Part shown: positions 1 through 11,511 of the stretch, piece by piece
Layout: every line of letters begins with the position of its first letter
Position numbering within the stretch: the stretch's first letter is position 1
From: Pogonophryne albipinna
Lineage: Eukaryota > Chordata > Actinopteri > Perciformes > Artedidraconidae
Length of the DNA stretch: 64,000 nucleotides
Direction: 5' to 3'
NCBI GenBank assembly: GCA_028583405.1
Contig: CM053247.1
Coordinates: 7,646,058-7,710,057 of the forward strand
Position numbers and translations under genes: made by a program
Notes under the pieces: model-generated
What the model was told of the DNA's origin: nothing
What the model saw: the letters and a program-made list of their open reading frames with translations, nothing else
Databases searched by the model: none

Positions 1-258
1 TTTACACAAGTATTTATCAACTGAAAATAGCAAGAGGACATTCATACTCTGCAATCCAAGACTTGACATGGTGCTAACGCGAGTATTTTTTAAAAACATA
101 AATCCATGTGTGTCTGAGCCGCAGCGACATGGACTGATTCAGGTGCATTTATTGTAGTCGGATTTTTTCTACACATTCTGTGAACCGTGAGCGGCGAGCT
201 ACTGAAAAGCTGCCCGCGAGCTACCGGTAGCTCGCGATCGACGTGTTGGAGAACCCTG
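1..258. mobile_element. hAT-like element, one terminus only
   Basis: The last ~80 bases are GC-rich and carry a repeated 'ctaccggtagctcgcg' motif, ending in gagaaccctg. On the other strand this reads as a hAT-style terminus starting CAGGGTTCTCCAAC. The other end lies before the window, so the 8-bp target duplication cannot be checked. No coding remnant was seen in this part. Confidence 0.45.
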
Positions 259-762
259 CTCTAAAGCAAATGAGCTGCTCCGACCCTCGGTCCTGACGGA
301 CTCCAACTTGGGTTTATTAATCAAACAAATAAATAAACACAAGGATAATTATGTGTTATTGATGAGTAAATGGAGAATTGCACAGGGGAAAATAACGTAG
401 GCTATCTATGCCACAATTTTAGATGCGGATTTTGTTAAACTAATACGTTTGCGCTGTGGACCAACACTATACATTGACGGGGAAGGGGGTAGCAATAAAG
501 ACAACACCATTAAACAGTTACACAACATAACAGAAATAATATCGATAGCAGTGTCCCTAGCAACAATAGTTAATAATAATAAAAGACATTAAGAAAAAGG
601 CATTTTAAACAGTCATTAAAAAGCAACACAATCTACCTGCATTGCATTACTCTAAACGTGTAATAACGTGCTTTAACCAGTAGGTGGTTTGGGTTAAAAA
701 GCTGTCAAGTTTACAGTGTTAACAAAATAAAATATACTGCTGTTTCTGGTTTAGTTTACGAC
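259..762. other. No recognisable feature
   Basis: AT-rich unique-looking sequence between two hAT elements. I see no open frame, RNA gene or terminal repeat here. Confidence 0.5.
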
Positions 763-1449
763 CAGGGGCGGCGCCAGGGGGTAGCTTGGAGTTGCTATAG
801 CAACTCCAACAATTGGCCTAGCAACGGCTTAGCAACCCCATTGTTTTGTTATGAAAATGTATCTATATTTATACACATTCTCGCGAGATCTATCAGGGGT
901 CGTTGTTCGCTCCCATCGCTCTAAACGCTCGAGTTTCACCCATGGTTTCACCACGGCTGCCAGCTGTGTTTACTCGCATAATTCAAACAAGACGCTCTGG
1001 CTCGGGAGCTACAACTACAACAAAATTAACATATTTTACCGTGATTAAATTGTATTACACGTTTCTAAATGATGCCGAAGTAACAACATACTGATACCGG
1101 TTAGTAAAAACCATGAATTAATGCTTGACAAGTCTGCAGACAGACGGCAGGCAAAACACTTTTAAAATGCTTGTTTTCTGAATGAAGATCGGGTCGACCA
1201 GGCTAAGCTAACGTTGTATATAGGCCTACTCCGTCCACACTCACAACAATGGCCTACAGACATAAATAAACCAGCGACTGTATTCGCCATGACACAGACA
1301 GTCTGTGGTTTGTACTTGTTTAACTTTTGTCCAGTTTCTGAACATATATTAGGAGCTGTGAGCTCTGTGTGCTAACTGTTAACAGCTAAAGGCTAACGGC
1401 TGATGTTTTCTGGTTGAACGTCAGTGGCAGGCTGAGATCCTCACCACTG

Positions 1450-1530
<81 letters not shown>

Positions 1531-2264
1531 TGTGTGTCTGTGTGTCTGTCTGTCTGTGTGTGTGTGTGTGTGTGATGATGATGAGGTTAAATGCCACAGC
1601 ATGCCAGTTGAAACAGTGAACGATCGCTATTGTGTACTTGTACGCTCAGGGTGTAATGGTATTATATAAAAATATTGTAGGAGCACAGAAACAGTGTTCA
1701 AATTCTGCTTTTACAAACTTATTTTGGTTGTGCTTACCTTGCAAAGTAATGTTATAAGTGGCAAAGGAATGTTTTTAATGTAAATATTAAGGATAATATT
1801 GTAGCGTGTCCAAGTTATAGTTATTTCAGTTATCAGATGTGCACAGTTTTAGTACATTTGTAAAGTTATTTAGGCAATGTTGTTGGTGGGAGTTAGGGAG
1901 AGACCGCCCCTTCCAGGTGTGTGTGTGTGCGTTTTCCGGTGTGTGTGTGTGTGTGTGGAGGGAGTACGAGGCGGTAGGAGTTGTGTTCGAGTGTGGGGAA
2001 AAGTCATAATGAGTGTTATACTATTGATTGGTTCTGTAAGGCGTGGCTGTGGCCGTCAATACCAGAAAATAAAGAGAACGTTTTCGAAATTGAAGGCTCG
2101 TGATCTGTGATCTTGAATAGCGGTGAACGCTACAATATGAACAGGCTCGTGCTTGGCCCACTGGTATTGTTTGTTTATTTATTTTGAAAATTAACTAGCA
2201 ACGCCGTGCTGTCATATAGCAACTGCAAAGCTACTGCAGCAAAAAAATCCTGGCGCCGCCCATG
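763..2264. mobile_element. Non-autonomous hAT element with 8-bp TSD
   Basis: The ends form an inverted repeat, CAGGGGCGGCGCCAG at 763 and CTGGCGCCGCCCATG ending at 2264. They are flanked by a perfect 8-bp direct repeat, tttacgac, at 755-762 and 2265-2272. CAGNG-type ends with 8-bp duplications are the hAT hallmark. No transposase frame remains. The interior holds a long TG microsatellite and a block (about 1006-1412) also present inside the Harbinger-type element at 23.0-23.8 kb. Confidence 0.88.
1451..1574. repeat. (TG)n microsatellite
   Basis: About 80 bases of pure TG, followed by interrupted TGTC/TG units. A shorter TG tract follows at about 1918-1957. Open frames across it (Cys-Val repeats) are artefacts of the repeat. 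Confidence 0.97.
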
Positions 2265-2272
2265 TTTACGAC

Positions 2273-3245
2273 GGATATATTTAGTTATTGTTTTGATATT
2301 TGTAACACAAAAGCGATGGAAAAAAACCACAGCAACACAGAAAAGATGGTCTTAACATGACCCAGCGGTCTAGTAGTTAATAAAAAACAATAATATCAAA
2401 ACAAAATATTACTCCTAACTTTATTGTGAAATTCAAACTGAACGGTAAAAGAATAGTTTCCGGTCTATTCTGAGCCCGATGTCTGTAGATAAATAAAAAT
2501 AAAGAACTACGACAGATGTGTAATATATTTAATGCAGCCGAACCATTTATTACAATGCATTCATGTGATGACTTTCAAAGAGTAAAGCAAGCACTGCTGA
2601 ATAAAGTATGATTTTATCTTTTACGAAACGTTTATTTCATATGGAATGCAGTTGGAGGTCAACCAATCACAGAGCTTGAGAACTAATCACGGGGTTTGTC
2701 AAACAGAGCACATGGTGTAGTCCTAAACGATAGCTGGGGATTCTGCCATCCTTTACTCCGAAAAAATATTTGTTTTTCCGAATCGAAGGGGAAAAATACA
2801 AAAGCATTGCACACAATTTAAACCAATCAATGTTGTGTAATTAACAAGGATAATCTGGTGTTTTTTAGTCGATGAGTAGTGCAGATATCACTGTAAAATC
2901 AATCGACAGTAAGGGGAATACTTACTTCCGGGTGTACAATTCTCTGGTATCCAATGAGAATGGACGCTCACATTGCCTTTAAGGGCAGCCGACACAAACG
3001 AATGCCGTGCTTCCATGAGCGTCAAATCCCGCCGCAGATGGGAATACATTGCAATCAGTTGAAAGCTATTTGCGTCCCTTTATGAAGCTGAAGGAGCCTA
3101 GGAGCGTCACAACTGGACGCCACGGACACTGACCAAACGTCGCTCCTGGACGATTATGGAGTGAGAGTGTGTTGCCCCGTGCACCGCTGTGGGAAGAAAC
3201 TGTCTCCTCTTTCTTATCAGTGACACCCATAAACCATAATAGGCC
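2273..3245. other. No recognisable gene
   Basis: Mostly AT-rich with a GC-richer patch at about 2930-3200. No long frame, terminal repeats or RNA gene were recognised. Confidence 0.45.
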
Positions 3246-3345
3246 TTACACTCAACTTAACAAACCACTTGTGTTTTGTTCAAGCGCTTTGAGAGTCATT
3301 GATAAAGTGCTATAATAAATATAAGGATTATTATTATTATTATAC
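3246..3345 (+). repeat. LINE 3'-end fragment with (ATT)n tail
   Basis: The run 'agcgctttgagagtcattg' followed by 'aaagtgctataataaatata' and ending in (ATT)n resembles the short conserved 3' end of L2-like fish LINEs and the SINEs that use them. Only the tail is present. Confidence 0.45.
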
Positions 3346-3979
3346 TGTAAATATAGAAAATCATAAAATATGAAGCATTTTCATTGTGGGTTATACAAGA
3401 ATATAATTGATTACATTTGATTATAACTATACTTTCGTTTTAAGTATTCAACCTAAGATGGTGATCTCAACATTACAAAACTCAAGATCACTGCACTGCT
3501 CATATTGCCAAACAAGTGTTGAAGTTGAGGAGACACATTATTACACAGTTTAGTAGAATACTCGATTCTGATCTGGTCAATTTGCACAGAGGTTTCAGAG
3601 GTTGTTAATTCTCGCTAACAGACCGCTGCTAAGGAGAACAGATCATTGCTGAGGTTGATCAAGGAGCTATGAACAGTCATAAATATGAAGAAAGAAGCCG
3701 GGTAAATTCAACGTCAACATTTGTTTTTATCCATCAGAAAACATTATGGAATACTTTTTGAATATTCATTTTATTATGTGAGGAGAGCACAACACTTAGG
3801 ATTCAGGATTGCTAAACTGTCCCCAGTAAAGAAAAAGAGCGCAAAAGAAGCTAAGAGGTTTAAAGACAGAGCGCTGGACATCAGATAAATCAGCAGAAGG
3901 ATACAGACAGGAAGTAAATACTGGGGAACAGCAGAACCCTGAGTGACACCCGATGGCTGATGCTGTATGAATGTTAGCT
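3346..3979. other. No recognisable feature
   Basis: AT-rich non-coding sequence. The 117-codon minus frame starting at 4127 has low-complexity composition and resembles no family known to me, so it is not called. Confidence 0.4.
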
Positions 3980-4112
3980 TTCTAGAGCAAGTGGAACTGC
4001 TCTGTATGAATGAGGTGTGAATGGGTGAATGATGACATGTAGTATGTAAAGGGTTTGAGGGGTCGTAAAGACTGGATAAAGCGCTATATAAATACAGTCC
4101 ATTTACACTGAT
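3980..4112 (+). repeat. L2/SINE-type 3' end
   Basis: Contains 'gtgaatgggtgaatgatgac' and then 'ggataaagcgctatataaat' before 'acagtccatttac', the conserved tail of fish L2-like LINEs and their SINE partners. No protein-coding part is attached. Confidence 0.5.
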
Positions 4113-4499
4113 AACAAATCCATCCATTTTATAGCAAAGGCCATACGAATATGCATTAATTTAGTTTTTATATTGTGACACTGGTGTTCCCTATAAACCA
4201 GCCTGAACAAAAATGAATTCATTTATCAAATAGAATAATTAAAACATTACTGCAGCTCTTGTGCTATCACTGGAACAGTAATTAATTAGGTTAATTAAAT
4301 AGGTTTTTAAATATACATATTAATTGTTTGCCTTGGAGCTTAATAATAAGCATAGGAGAGAAAAATACAAAAAATTCGAAAAATAAATAAATTACAAAAA
4401 GGAATATTTCATATTTACAATTATAAAATATGTTCAAATGTATGTTTAAGTTCTCGGGTTTGTTTGCCTGTGAGTGGCTTTATATATGAGGGAATTAGC
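4113..4499. other. No recognisable feature
   Basis: AT-rich sequence without frames or repeats that I can identify. Confidence 0.4.
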
Positions 4500-4916
4500 T
4501 GTAAGCTGTTCACCCGACCATCACAATAACTTAATAATCATAATTGCATTCCATTGTTTAAATGGAGCGCTCTGGATTAGCCGACTCCCTGTAGATTAAA
4601 TACACATTTGTCCTACAGGCACTCCAGCTAATGTCTCTTTGGAAAGATTCCCACGTTACAATCAGACGAACGAGGGCCTCCATTTACCGCGCTGAAACAC
4701 ACACAGCTGGCAGACCAGCGCTAATTTTAGCTTTCTAATTAAATTCACTGCCTCTTGAATTCATCTCAGTGTTGTGATGATTAAAAACAATGCTAATGGG
4801 CGCGGGATTGTTCGGCAGAGCTTCATGGCTTAGCACACTAACAGATAGCACATCAGAAACACCTCAGCCGTTTCCCCACGGACCACTGATTTTCTCAATT
4901 AGCATTGGGATGCAGT
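4500..4916. promoter_or_regulatory. Candidate conserved non-coding element
   Basis: This stretch differs from its surroundings: balanced base composition, no repeat similarity within the window, and homeodomain-like TAAT/ATTA cores at several places, including 'ttaataatcataattg', 'tctaattaaattc' and 'tcaattagcattg'. Such clusters are typical of vertebrate developmental enhancers. Conservation cannot be tested here, so this is a guess from composition and motif density. Confidence 0.25.
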
Positions 4917-6012
4917 GGGGGGGGGGGGGGGGGAGTGTGTGTACATAGAGTGTTTTTGTGACTTTTCTAGCATGTGTTCTACTGTACTCAAGTTAAGTTC
5001 AGTGGGTCTGCATGTAAGTCTGTACATGTGTATTCAAACCTTTGCTCACCAATTTGTTCATTTTAGTTTCAGGCAAGACTAACAATTTCCTAATTTTAAC
5101 TACCTGTAACAAAATCAACATGGACCAGTAGAGGCAAAAATACTAATATTAAACTGAAAATGAGCATAATGAGCTTTAATGATTAGTGTTTTGTATTTTA
5201 TGTAAAATATGAATCTAAGTAGAGTAACAATTATCTATTGCTGTCAAATAAATTGAGTAAAGTAGGCTGTACAATATTTTCCTCTTTAATTTGAAATAGA
5301 ACAATAACAACAAATTACAAATATGTTTCATTTGAGTACAAAATTATTCGGTAAAGCTAACCCATCTGTTGACATTTAAACTTAACCAATTCGATTTTTT
5401 TTCTGCCTCAGAAACATTTCTTTCTTTGACTTCCGCCAGTGCAGGGAAACTACGCAACTGCACACACAATGTAACTGCTGTCCGAGGCCTGAGACTCACG
5501 TGTGTTTTCGGGATAAACAAGTTCAGTCCATCAGAGACTATAGTCATTTTTATAGCACTGTAGGTGCACTCACTGATCTCTCCATCCAACCGTTTAATCT
5601 CTCCATACTGTACTGTGTCTATTCATCCATTAACCCATCTGCCAATGTGCATCAGATCATCCATCAGTGGCCTCTAACCCCACTTACACTCCACATGCCC
5701 GCGTGCATATCTGCAGGTAAATACTGTCAGCGTACAGAATAACACAGCGGTAAAGGGTTTATATTACCTGCCCATGCTACCAACATGTAGGATATAGGCC
5801 GAGATGGACTCTGTTACCAACAACATTTACTCAAGTAGCCTACTGTAACTGGTCATTTATTTAAGTATTTATATATTACACTTCTCTGTAATTTTGCTAC
5901 ATTATTTTGCATATTGATGTTGCATATTAAGATATTTAAATCAAACTGAAAGAAAAATCAATGTTTAGATACCCAACCACACCCGACCTTTATCAGTTGC
6001 AACATTAAAGTA
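4917..6012. other. Poly-G tract, then unrecognised sequence
   Basis: A run of 17 G at 4917-4933 opens this stretch. The rest is AT-rich, with only short overlapping frames on both strands at 5.34-5.74 kb that shadow each other and match nothing I know. Confidence 0.4.
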
Positions 6013-6020
6013 CTTAAAGC

Positions 6021-6937
6021 CAGTGGCGGCGCCAGAGTATTTTTGTTGGGTAATCTATGGTAGGGCTAACCCATACAGTGGTGGGGCTCAAGTCAGTATT
6101 TGCAATGTAATTACATACACGCTATATCGCACCCCTTCACAGTGAAACGCCACGCGTGAGGTTTAGATTATTTCCCTGTCTGAATCCAAATTGAACTGTA
6201 TGAAATAAAACGGCACATTTGTCTTGTAGTAAATAAAAAGGGTGACCTGGAGCCAATCCTGCAATTTCTCCACAGGTGAAAGAGTTGACATGCTGAAAAC
6301 CCAAACCCTGCAGGGGGGTCTGGGGGGAAAAATAAATAAATCTATTACTACACGACATATTTAAAAAAAATGAATGCCATTTTAGTTTTTTGTTACTTTG
6401 TTCTGAAAGCTGAACCTGCTGCTCCTCACAGAGAGAAGAGGGAAGAGGCTGTGTTAATGACTTTACATTGTGGATAAGGGTGGATAGCCCCCATTGTTCT
6501 GTGTGTCAAAATGAAAGACAGCCCACACACCTATCAATCCGTGGGGTCTTATTTCATTACGTGTTGATTTCTATCAACACGTAATGTTGTATCAATGTAG
6601 CCTATATAGAGATGTACTACAGCAAAAGTATTCTCCGTCGGGACTTCCTGCAACAACACCACCCGTTATCTTGATTCTGATTGGCCAGAAGACATTATCA
6701 AAGATGTTCTATTGAGAAGACGATCACTACGTGACAAAAGTTTTCAAAACCGTTTCTGGTCTTCGGTATTTCCAGTGGCTACTGAAATCAATCTTACTAA
6801 CTACTGTCTGTGCAATTTACTCCGCGCGAGTTGGCGGACTTTATTTAGCTTACTTTAACATCATTTTTCATGGTGGGGCTAAGCCATTTCTTGGTATGGC
6901 TGTAGCCTACCCCAGCGATACCCTGGCGCCGCCACTG
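6021..6937. mobile_element. Non-autonomous hAT element with 8-bp TSD
   Basis: Inverted ends CAGTGGCGGCGCCAG and CTGGCGCCGCCACTG are flanked by a perfect 8-bp duplication, cttaaagc, at 6013-6020 and 6938-6945. The interior has no transposase frame. Its right half (about 6495-6937) recurs inside the hAT elements at 20.0-21.0 and 63.0-64.0 kb, which have entirely different ends. Confidence 0.92.
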
Positions 6938-6980
6938 CTTAAAGCATGAATTAAAATGATTAATTAATGGAAAATATCTT

Positions 6981-7472
6981 AGAGGGGACCTTTTAATGCT
7001 CATTTACAAGTTTCATATTAGTATTTACTGCCTCTACTGTGACATGTCTCCATGCTTTAATTTTCAAAAAGCTCTTTAATTTTCTCATACTATCTGTGCT
7101 GCAGCACCTCTTTTCACCCTCTGTCTGAGACCAGAGCCCAGTCTACTCTGATTGGTTAGCTGTTGTGATTGGTCAACCGCTTATAGATGTCCTTTCCCTT
7201 AGCCTATCATGTACAATATTTTAGAGCACTATAGCTAATAGAAGTGTGAGTCTTACGTAGTGATGTCATTATGTTAAGGAAGTAAACAAAGGAGTCCAAT
7301 GGAGGTGTTTCAGACGGGGGGTGGGGGGGGGGGGGGGGGGGGAGTGTGTGGGAGAGAATCTTCCTCTGGAGGGAACTTTGGGATTTTAGCCTTGGCAGAC
7401 CATTTACATGCACAAAAACCTATACAACACACTACAGGAGAAAGAAACCACAAAAGGCATAATAGGGCCCCT
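6981..7472. mobile_element. MITE, 'aggggacctt' family
   Basis: Ends 'aggggaccttttaatgc' and 'ggcataatagggcccctt' are imperfect inverted repeats. The same interior occurs in reverse orientation in p2rx7 introns at about 29.00-29.37 and 30.60-31.01 kb. A G-rich run interrupts it at 7316-7342. No clear target duplication is visible. Confidence 0.6.
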
Positions 7473-8128
7473 TTCATGCAAACAATATTGATTAATATTT
7501 AACCCATGAATATCATATTACTATTCTCCAATGTGACTTTCTGAAGAATAAGACATTTTACTTAATGCCAATACCTTTGACATTTCTTATTAAAGTGTAA
7601 CTATTTTCAATGCAGGACAAGTACTTGTTACAGAGTTTGTTCACCTATATTAAAGATCTGAGCTCTCTGAAGTGGGCCAATCTAATTAAGGAGTCACCCC
7701 CCTGCAGTAATAGGTCTTTCCAAATAAGATTACATGTACAGCAAAAAGACACATGCTAAGTCATTATCCACCAGTGAGTCGTGTTGTGAACAAAAGCAGC
7801 AGTGGGGTCAGGGATGAGTAATGACATGAAACAGGCTCTGACCCTGAAACAAGTTGTCAGGAGCTATTTCAGGCTGGAGTTGTTCAACAAAGAGCCTTTA
7901 TGTCTTTAAAATTGATCTTTTGTAAAAACAATGGTCCTAGTATGGAGCCGGAGTCGGGAAATAGAAGGGCTAAAAGTGTGTGGAAATGTCAAATAGGCCG
8001 CCTGAAGAAGGGCCTGTGGTGCAAACATCTAATATGACTCCAACTAATATTGTGCTCGATCTGCACGAGGTGTTGGACTGTGAGAGCGATTTGTTAACCT
8101 GTTAAGCCCTGAGCCTGTTTTTCAGGTC
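7473..8128. other. No recognisable feature
   Basis: Non-coding sequence between two MITEs; no frames or repeats recognised. Confidence 0.4.
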
Positions 8129-8131
8129 TCA

Positions 8132-8890
8132 CCCCTAGTTTCCACTGGGTCCGTCTGCGGCGCGTTACGGCTCCGCCGCGGTTTTGGTCCGGCCTCCTCC
8201 GGCGTCATACCCTACCGGGCGCGTTTCACAAGCGTTTCAGAAGCATTACGGAAGCGGAGCGTCGTGCATGCCGGCTCGCAGTTCTTGTTGATTTGGGCAT
8301 ATTTCCTGGACATTTGTACTTCTACAAAAAAGTAAGTAGGCTACGTAGTTAAATGGTTTATTTTTGTGTCTGTTTAAATCGTGTTTATTGTTGTTATTTC
8401 CTATTTTGTTGTGTTGTAGACTACAGACATAATTAATAATAATTGTAATAGTCCAGTTAAAAACAACATGAATCAAAGATGGGTTGCTGTATTTTAGAGG
8501 TAAATAAAAAGCATTCATCATCATAATTATTCTATATAATTTACACACAGTGCCTGTAAACCGAAGGAGAACGCTGGCCTTTATTCTCCTACTGGAAAGA
8601 CTACAGAGGAGGGATGGGGGGAGGAGAAGGAACCGGTTTTGGGGGGTGGGCCGGATGCTGTCACTGTTCCGACATTACCTTACGGCTGCGTCGCGTCGAA
8701 AAATAGACTTCAATCCTATTTCGAGCGGAGCCCAGCGGCGAGACGCTTCTGGGACGCTTCTGAGCTGTAACGCGGCGCGTCTGGTGGAATAGCACCCACT
8801 GACTAGAGTGGCCGCGATCCTTGCGGACGCCGCGGCGCAGCCGCAACGCGCCCGTATCGCGCCGCAGACGGACCCGGTGGAAACTAGGGG
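8132..8890. mobile_element. PIF/Harbinger-like MITE, 3-bp TSD
   Basis: Terminal inverted repeats of about 33 bp with one mismatch (CCCCTAGTTTCCAC then G/C-rich CpG sequence) are flanked by TCA at 8129-8131 and 8891-8893. A 3-bp TNA duplication fits PIF/Harbinger. The ends are CpG-rich, while the middle is AT-rich and has no transposase. Confidence 0.72.
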
Positions 8891-8893
8891 TCA

Positions 8894-9500
8894 GGCTCGA
8901 ATAGGACATTCCCAGAACAAATGACTATATCTTCACTTCTAAAAGGGGTGACTTAATAATCTTTTTTCTCAAAGCAATGATAAACCTGTGAGTTGGATGT
9001 AGAAAAATCAGAATCAATCTAGAATTGAATTTTAAAGTAAATTCAGATTGAACACAGTAAAACAATGTAAATGATAGTGTCCATCCAAAAAATAGAACAT
9101 TACTTATAGTGAAAACCACCCTTGAATGATGGGATAGTAGACTAAAAGCTTTAGGAATCCAAACTATAACATATAATAAGTACCCTGTATCAAGATTGAT
9201 GCAAAACAAGTGACTTATATTGTGCTATTTTCCAAACTCACATTGGTTTCTCATACAGCATCTCTGTAAACTACGTGTATTCACTGCATTTCACTCTCTG
9301 CCTATGGAGCTAATTTCCTGCCATAACTCCACAAACAAACTAAACAGGTTTTACAAATGCCTTATGATTCACTAACAAACACAATGTGGTTTGCAAATAC
9401 AAAACACCATCTACAAACTAATGCATTTAGTTTTGCAAAGAAAAAACGTATCTATCAAACAAACACAACATTTTTCTAATAAATCATGTTTCAGAGACAA
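8894..9500. other. No recognisable feature
   Basis: AT-rich. The 94-codon minus frame at 8925-9209 has no recognisable motif. Confidence 0.4.
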
Positions 9501-9508
9501 ATTCAGAA

Positions 9509-9572
9509 TAGGTTTTACAAGTACACAACTTTTTTTTACAAGTACACAACTTTTTTTTACAACTACAAAACT
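9509..9572. repeat. Short tandem repeat, ~21-bp unit
   Basis: Three tandem copies of a T-run plus 'tacaagtacacaac' unit; the last copy diverges to 'tacaactacaaaac'. Confidence 0.7.
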
Positions 9573-9581
9573 TTTTCTTCT

Positions 9582-9652
9582 CACGGCGGAATATTACTGC
9601 TAAAAGTCACGTGACTCACTCACGTGACTTTTGGCAGTAATATTCCGCTGTG
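9582..9652. repeat. Near-perfect 33-bp hairpin with two TCACGTGA boxes
   Basis: Arms 9582-9614 and 9620-9652 are reverse complements with two mismatches around a 5-base loop, ctcac. Each arm ends at the loop in TCACGTGA (9607-9614 and 9620-9627), the palindromic E-box bound by MITF/TFE-type bHLH factors. It abuts the large inverted-repeat element that follows. Confidence 0.85.
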
Positions 9653-9679
9653 GCATGCTCACTCACACTTGCTCCACAG

Positions 9680-9694
9680 CAGCAGGGGGCGCTA
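9680..9694 (+). promoter_or_regulatory. CTCF-like core motif
   Basis: CAGCAGGGGGCGCTA matches the conserved core of the vertebrate CTCF consensus. Its mirror copy in the other arm lies on the minus strand at 12,722-12,736, so the two point toward each other. Binding is inferred from sequence only. Confidence 0.4.
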
Positions 9695-11462
9695 CTGAGT
9701 CCATTGGGAAGGCGGGAGGTTGAGCAGAGCATGGAACAGCCCTTGCAGTCTGATGGCAGGTGTTTCTCGCGATCCAGCGATCTGGGTCAGTGTTATAGTG
9801 ATAATATTATAAACAAGGTGCATTTAGCGATCACAACGAAAACAGCCAAGACACATATTGAGCCCAGAAAATGAATGTTATGAAGGGCTGTAAATATAAT
9901 AAGCCTTTGTCTAAAATGGATAACATTGTTACGAAGGAGATTTAAACTATACAGCGATTCTGCACTCGGTCAATCAGCTGCTCTTCATTTTCTTTCCTGC
10001 TATATTCAATGAGTGATGCAAATATTTGTTACCACAAGTTCTTAAAACTGACACTGTTGGACTCGGTACTAGTTGACTGCTACCAGAAATAAAATGATGT
10101 ACTTTACTGTGTACTTTGTAAGTAATCCTCTGTCCTTACATAATGAATGTTTTCTGCTATCTTTGATGAATGATAAGAATAAAATGTTACCATTAGTTCT
10201 TAATGAAATTGATACTGTTTGACTTTGTATTAGTTAGCCTACTACTAACAATACATTGAAGTACTTTTACTGTGTATTTTTTGAGAATCCTCTGTCAAAG
10301 TCCCCTGCTGAGAACAAAATCAAGCCACTTCTGCTAAGTTTGATGAGGGAATTATTTTTTGTTGCCATTAGTTCTTCGTGAGATTGATCCTGTTGGACTC
10401 AGTACTAGTGAAACTACCCCCACAAGTACTATGAAGTACTTACTGTGTACTTTTCCAGTAATCCTCTATCAATGTCCCCTCCCAACTACAAGAATGCATG
10501 TTTTTCTTTTAATAAGCGTTAAAAAACATTTCTTCCTGATACTGATATTGTTGGACAGAGTATTTTAAGAGGATGGTAGACATGATATCAGCAATACTTC
10601 CAGTCAGTACATTTTTACACCTTGGAAAGTCTTTAGGGTCTGGCCTGGATAGCTGGTCTATCCTTCAGTACACTGACACTCTGTCACATGGTTGCCCTCT
10701 TATGATGCTGCTGTCTTTTAATATATAATTATTCCTCTGCCGCTAGTTCGTACCTCGCAGATTCTTCAGTCTCATCAGCCTCATCCTTCCATCAGTCCCA
10801 GTCAACGCCTCCAGCACACTTCCAGTGTCTGACTCCATATGATATTGTCCTGGTGCTGTAAGGGTGATGCCCCATGATCACAAAATGACCCCTCTAGAGT
10901 CTGAGTGCCAAGGACCTCATATTATGTCTGTCATTAATGTTACATCACCCATTATAACAATTTGCTTTCCTTTTTCTCTTCTCTTAACTGAATTGTCCTT
11001 TCTTTAAGTATAACCCAATGTAATGTCCTTTTCCTGCACCATTTTAAGGCTTCAAAACAGGCATTTTTACTGTATGTGTTTGTAGAAATGACACAATCTA
11101 TGGCCCAGAATTGTACTTTATAAACTATGAATCTTGTGGTGCTTGAAGAACACACTGGCTAAGCCGGCCAGGTTATATACGTATGCCTTTTTTGGAGCCC
11201 TTTTTTGCAATATTTATTAAAATGTCACTAGTTATTTAAACAAACCACTATCTGGAGGATAACACAAGCAACCATAAAACGCCCTTTATCTAGAGAGCCA
11301 TTGAAGCCCATGAAGAATGTATCCTTCCACAAATCTTTTCAACTGCTGTATTAATAAAGTTGCCACGTGTTTTCAAATTCAAGTTAAGACACTATCTGTA
11401 AAACATTTCAAATATTCTTCATTTGCAGTATTTTAAAAGTGAAAGACTGCATCAATTATGTG

Positions 11463-11463
<1 letters not shown>

Positions 11464-11508
<45 letters not shown>
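11464..11508. repeat. (AT)n microsatellite
   Basis: Pure alternating AT tract inside the spacer of the inverted-repeat element. Confidence 0.95.

Positions 11509-11511
<3 letters not shown>

Noticed and set aside
1454..1669. 71-codon plus frame, Cys-Val repeats
   Set aside because: Translation of the (TG)n microsatellite.
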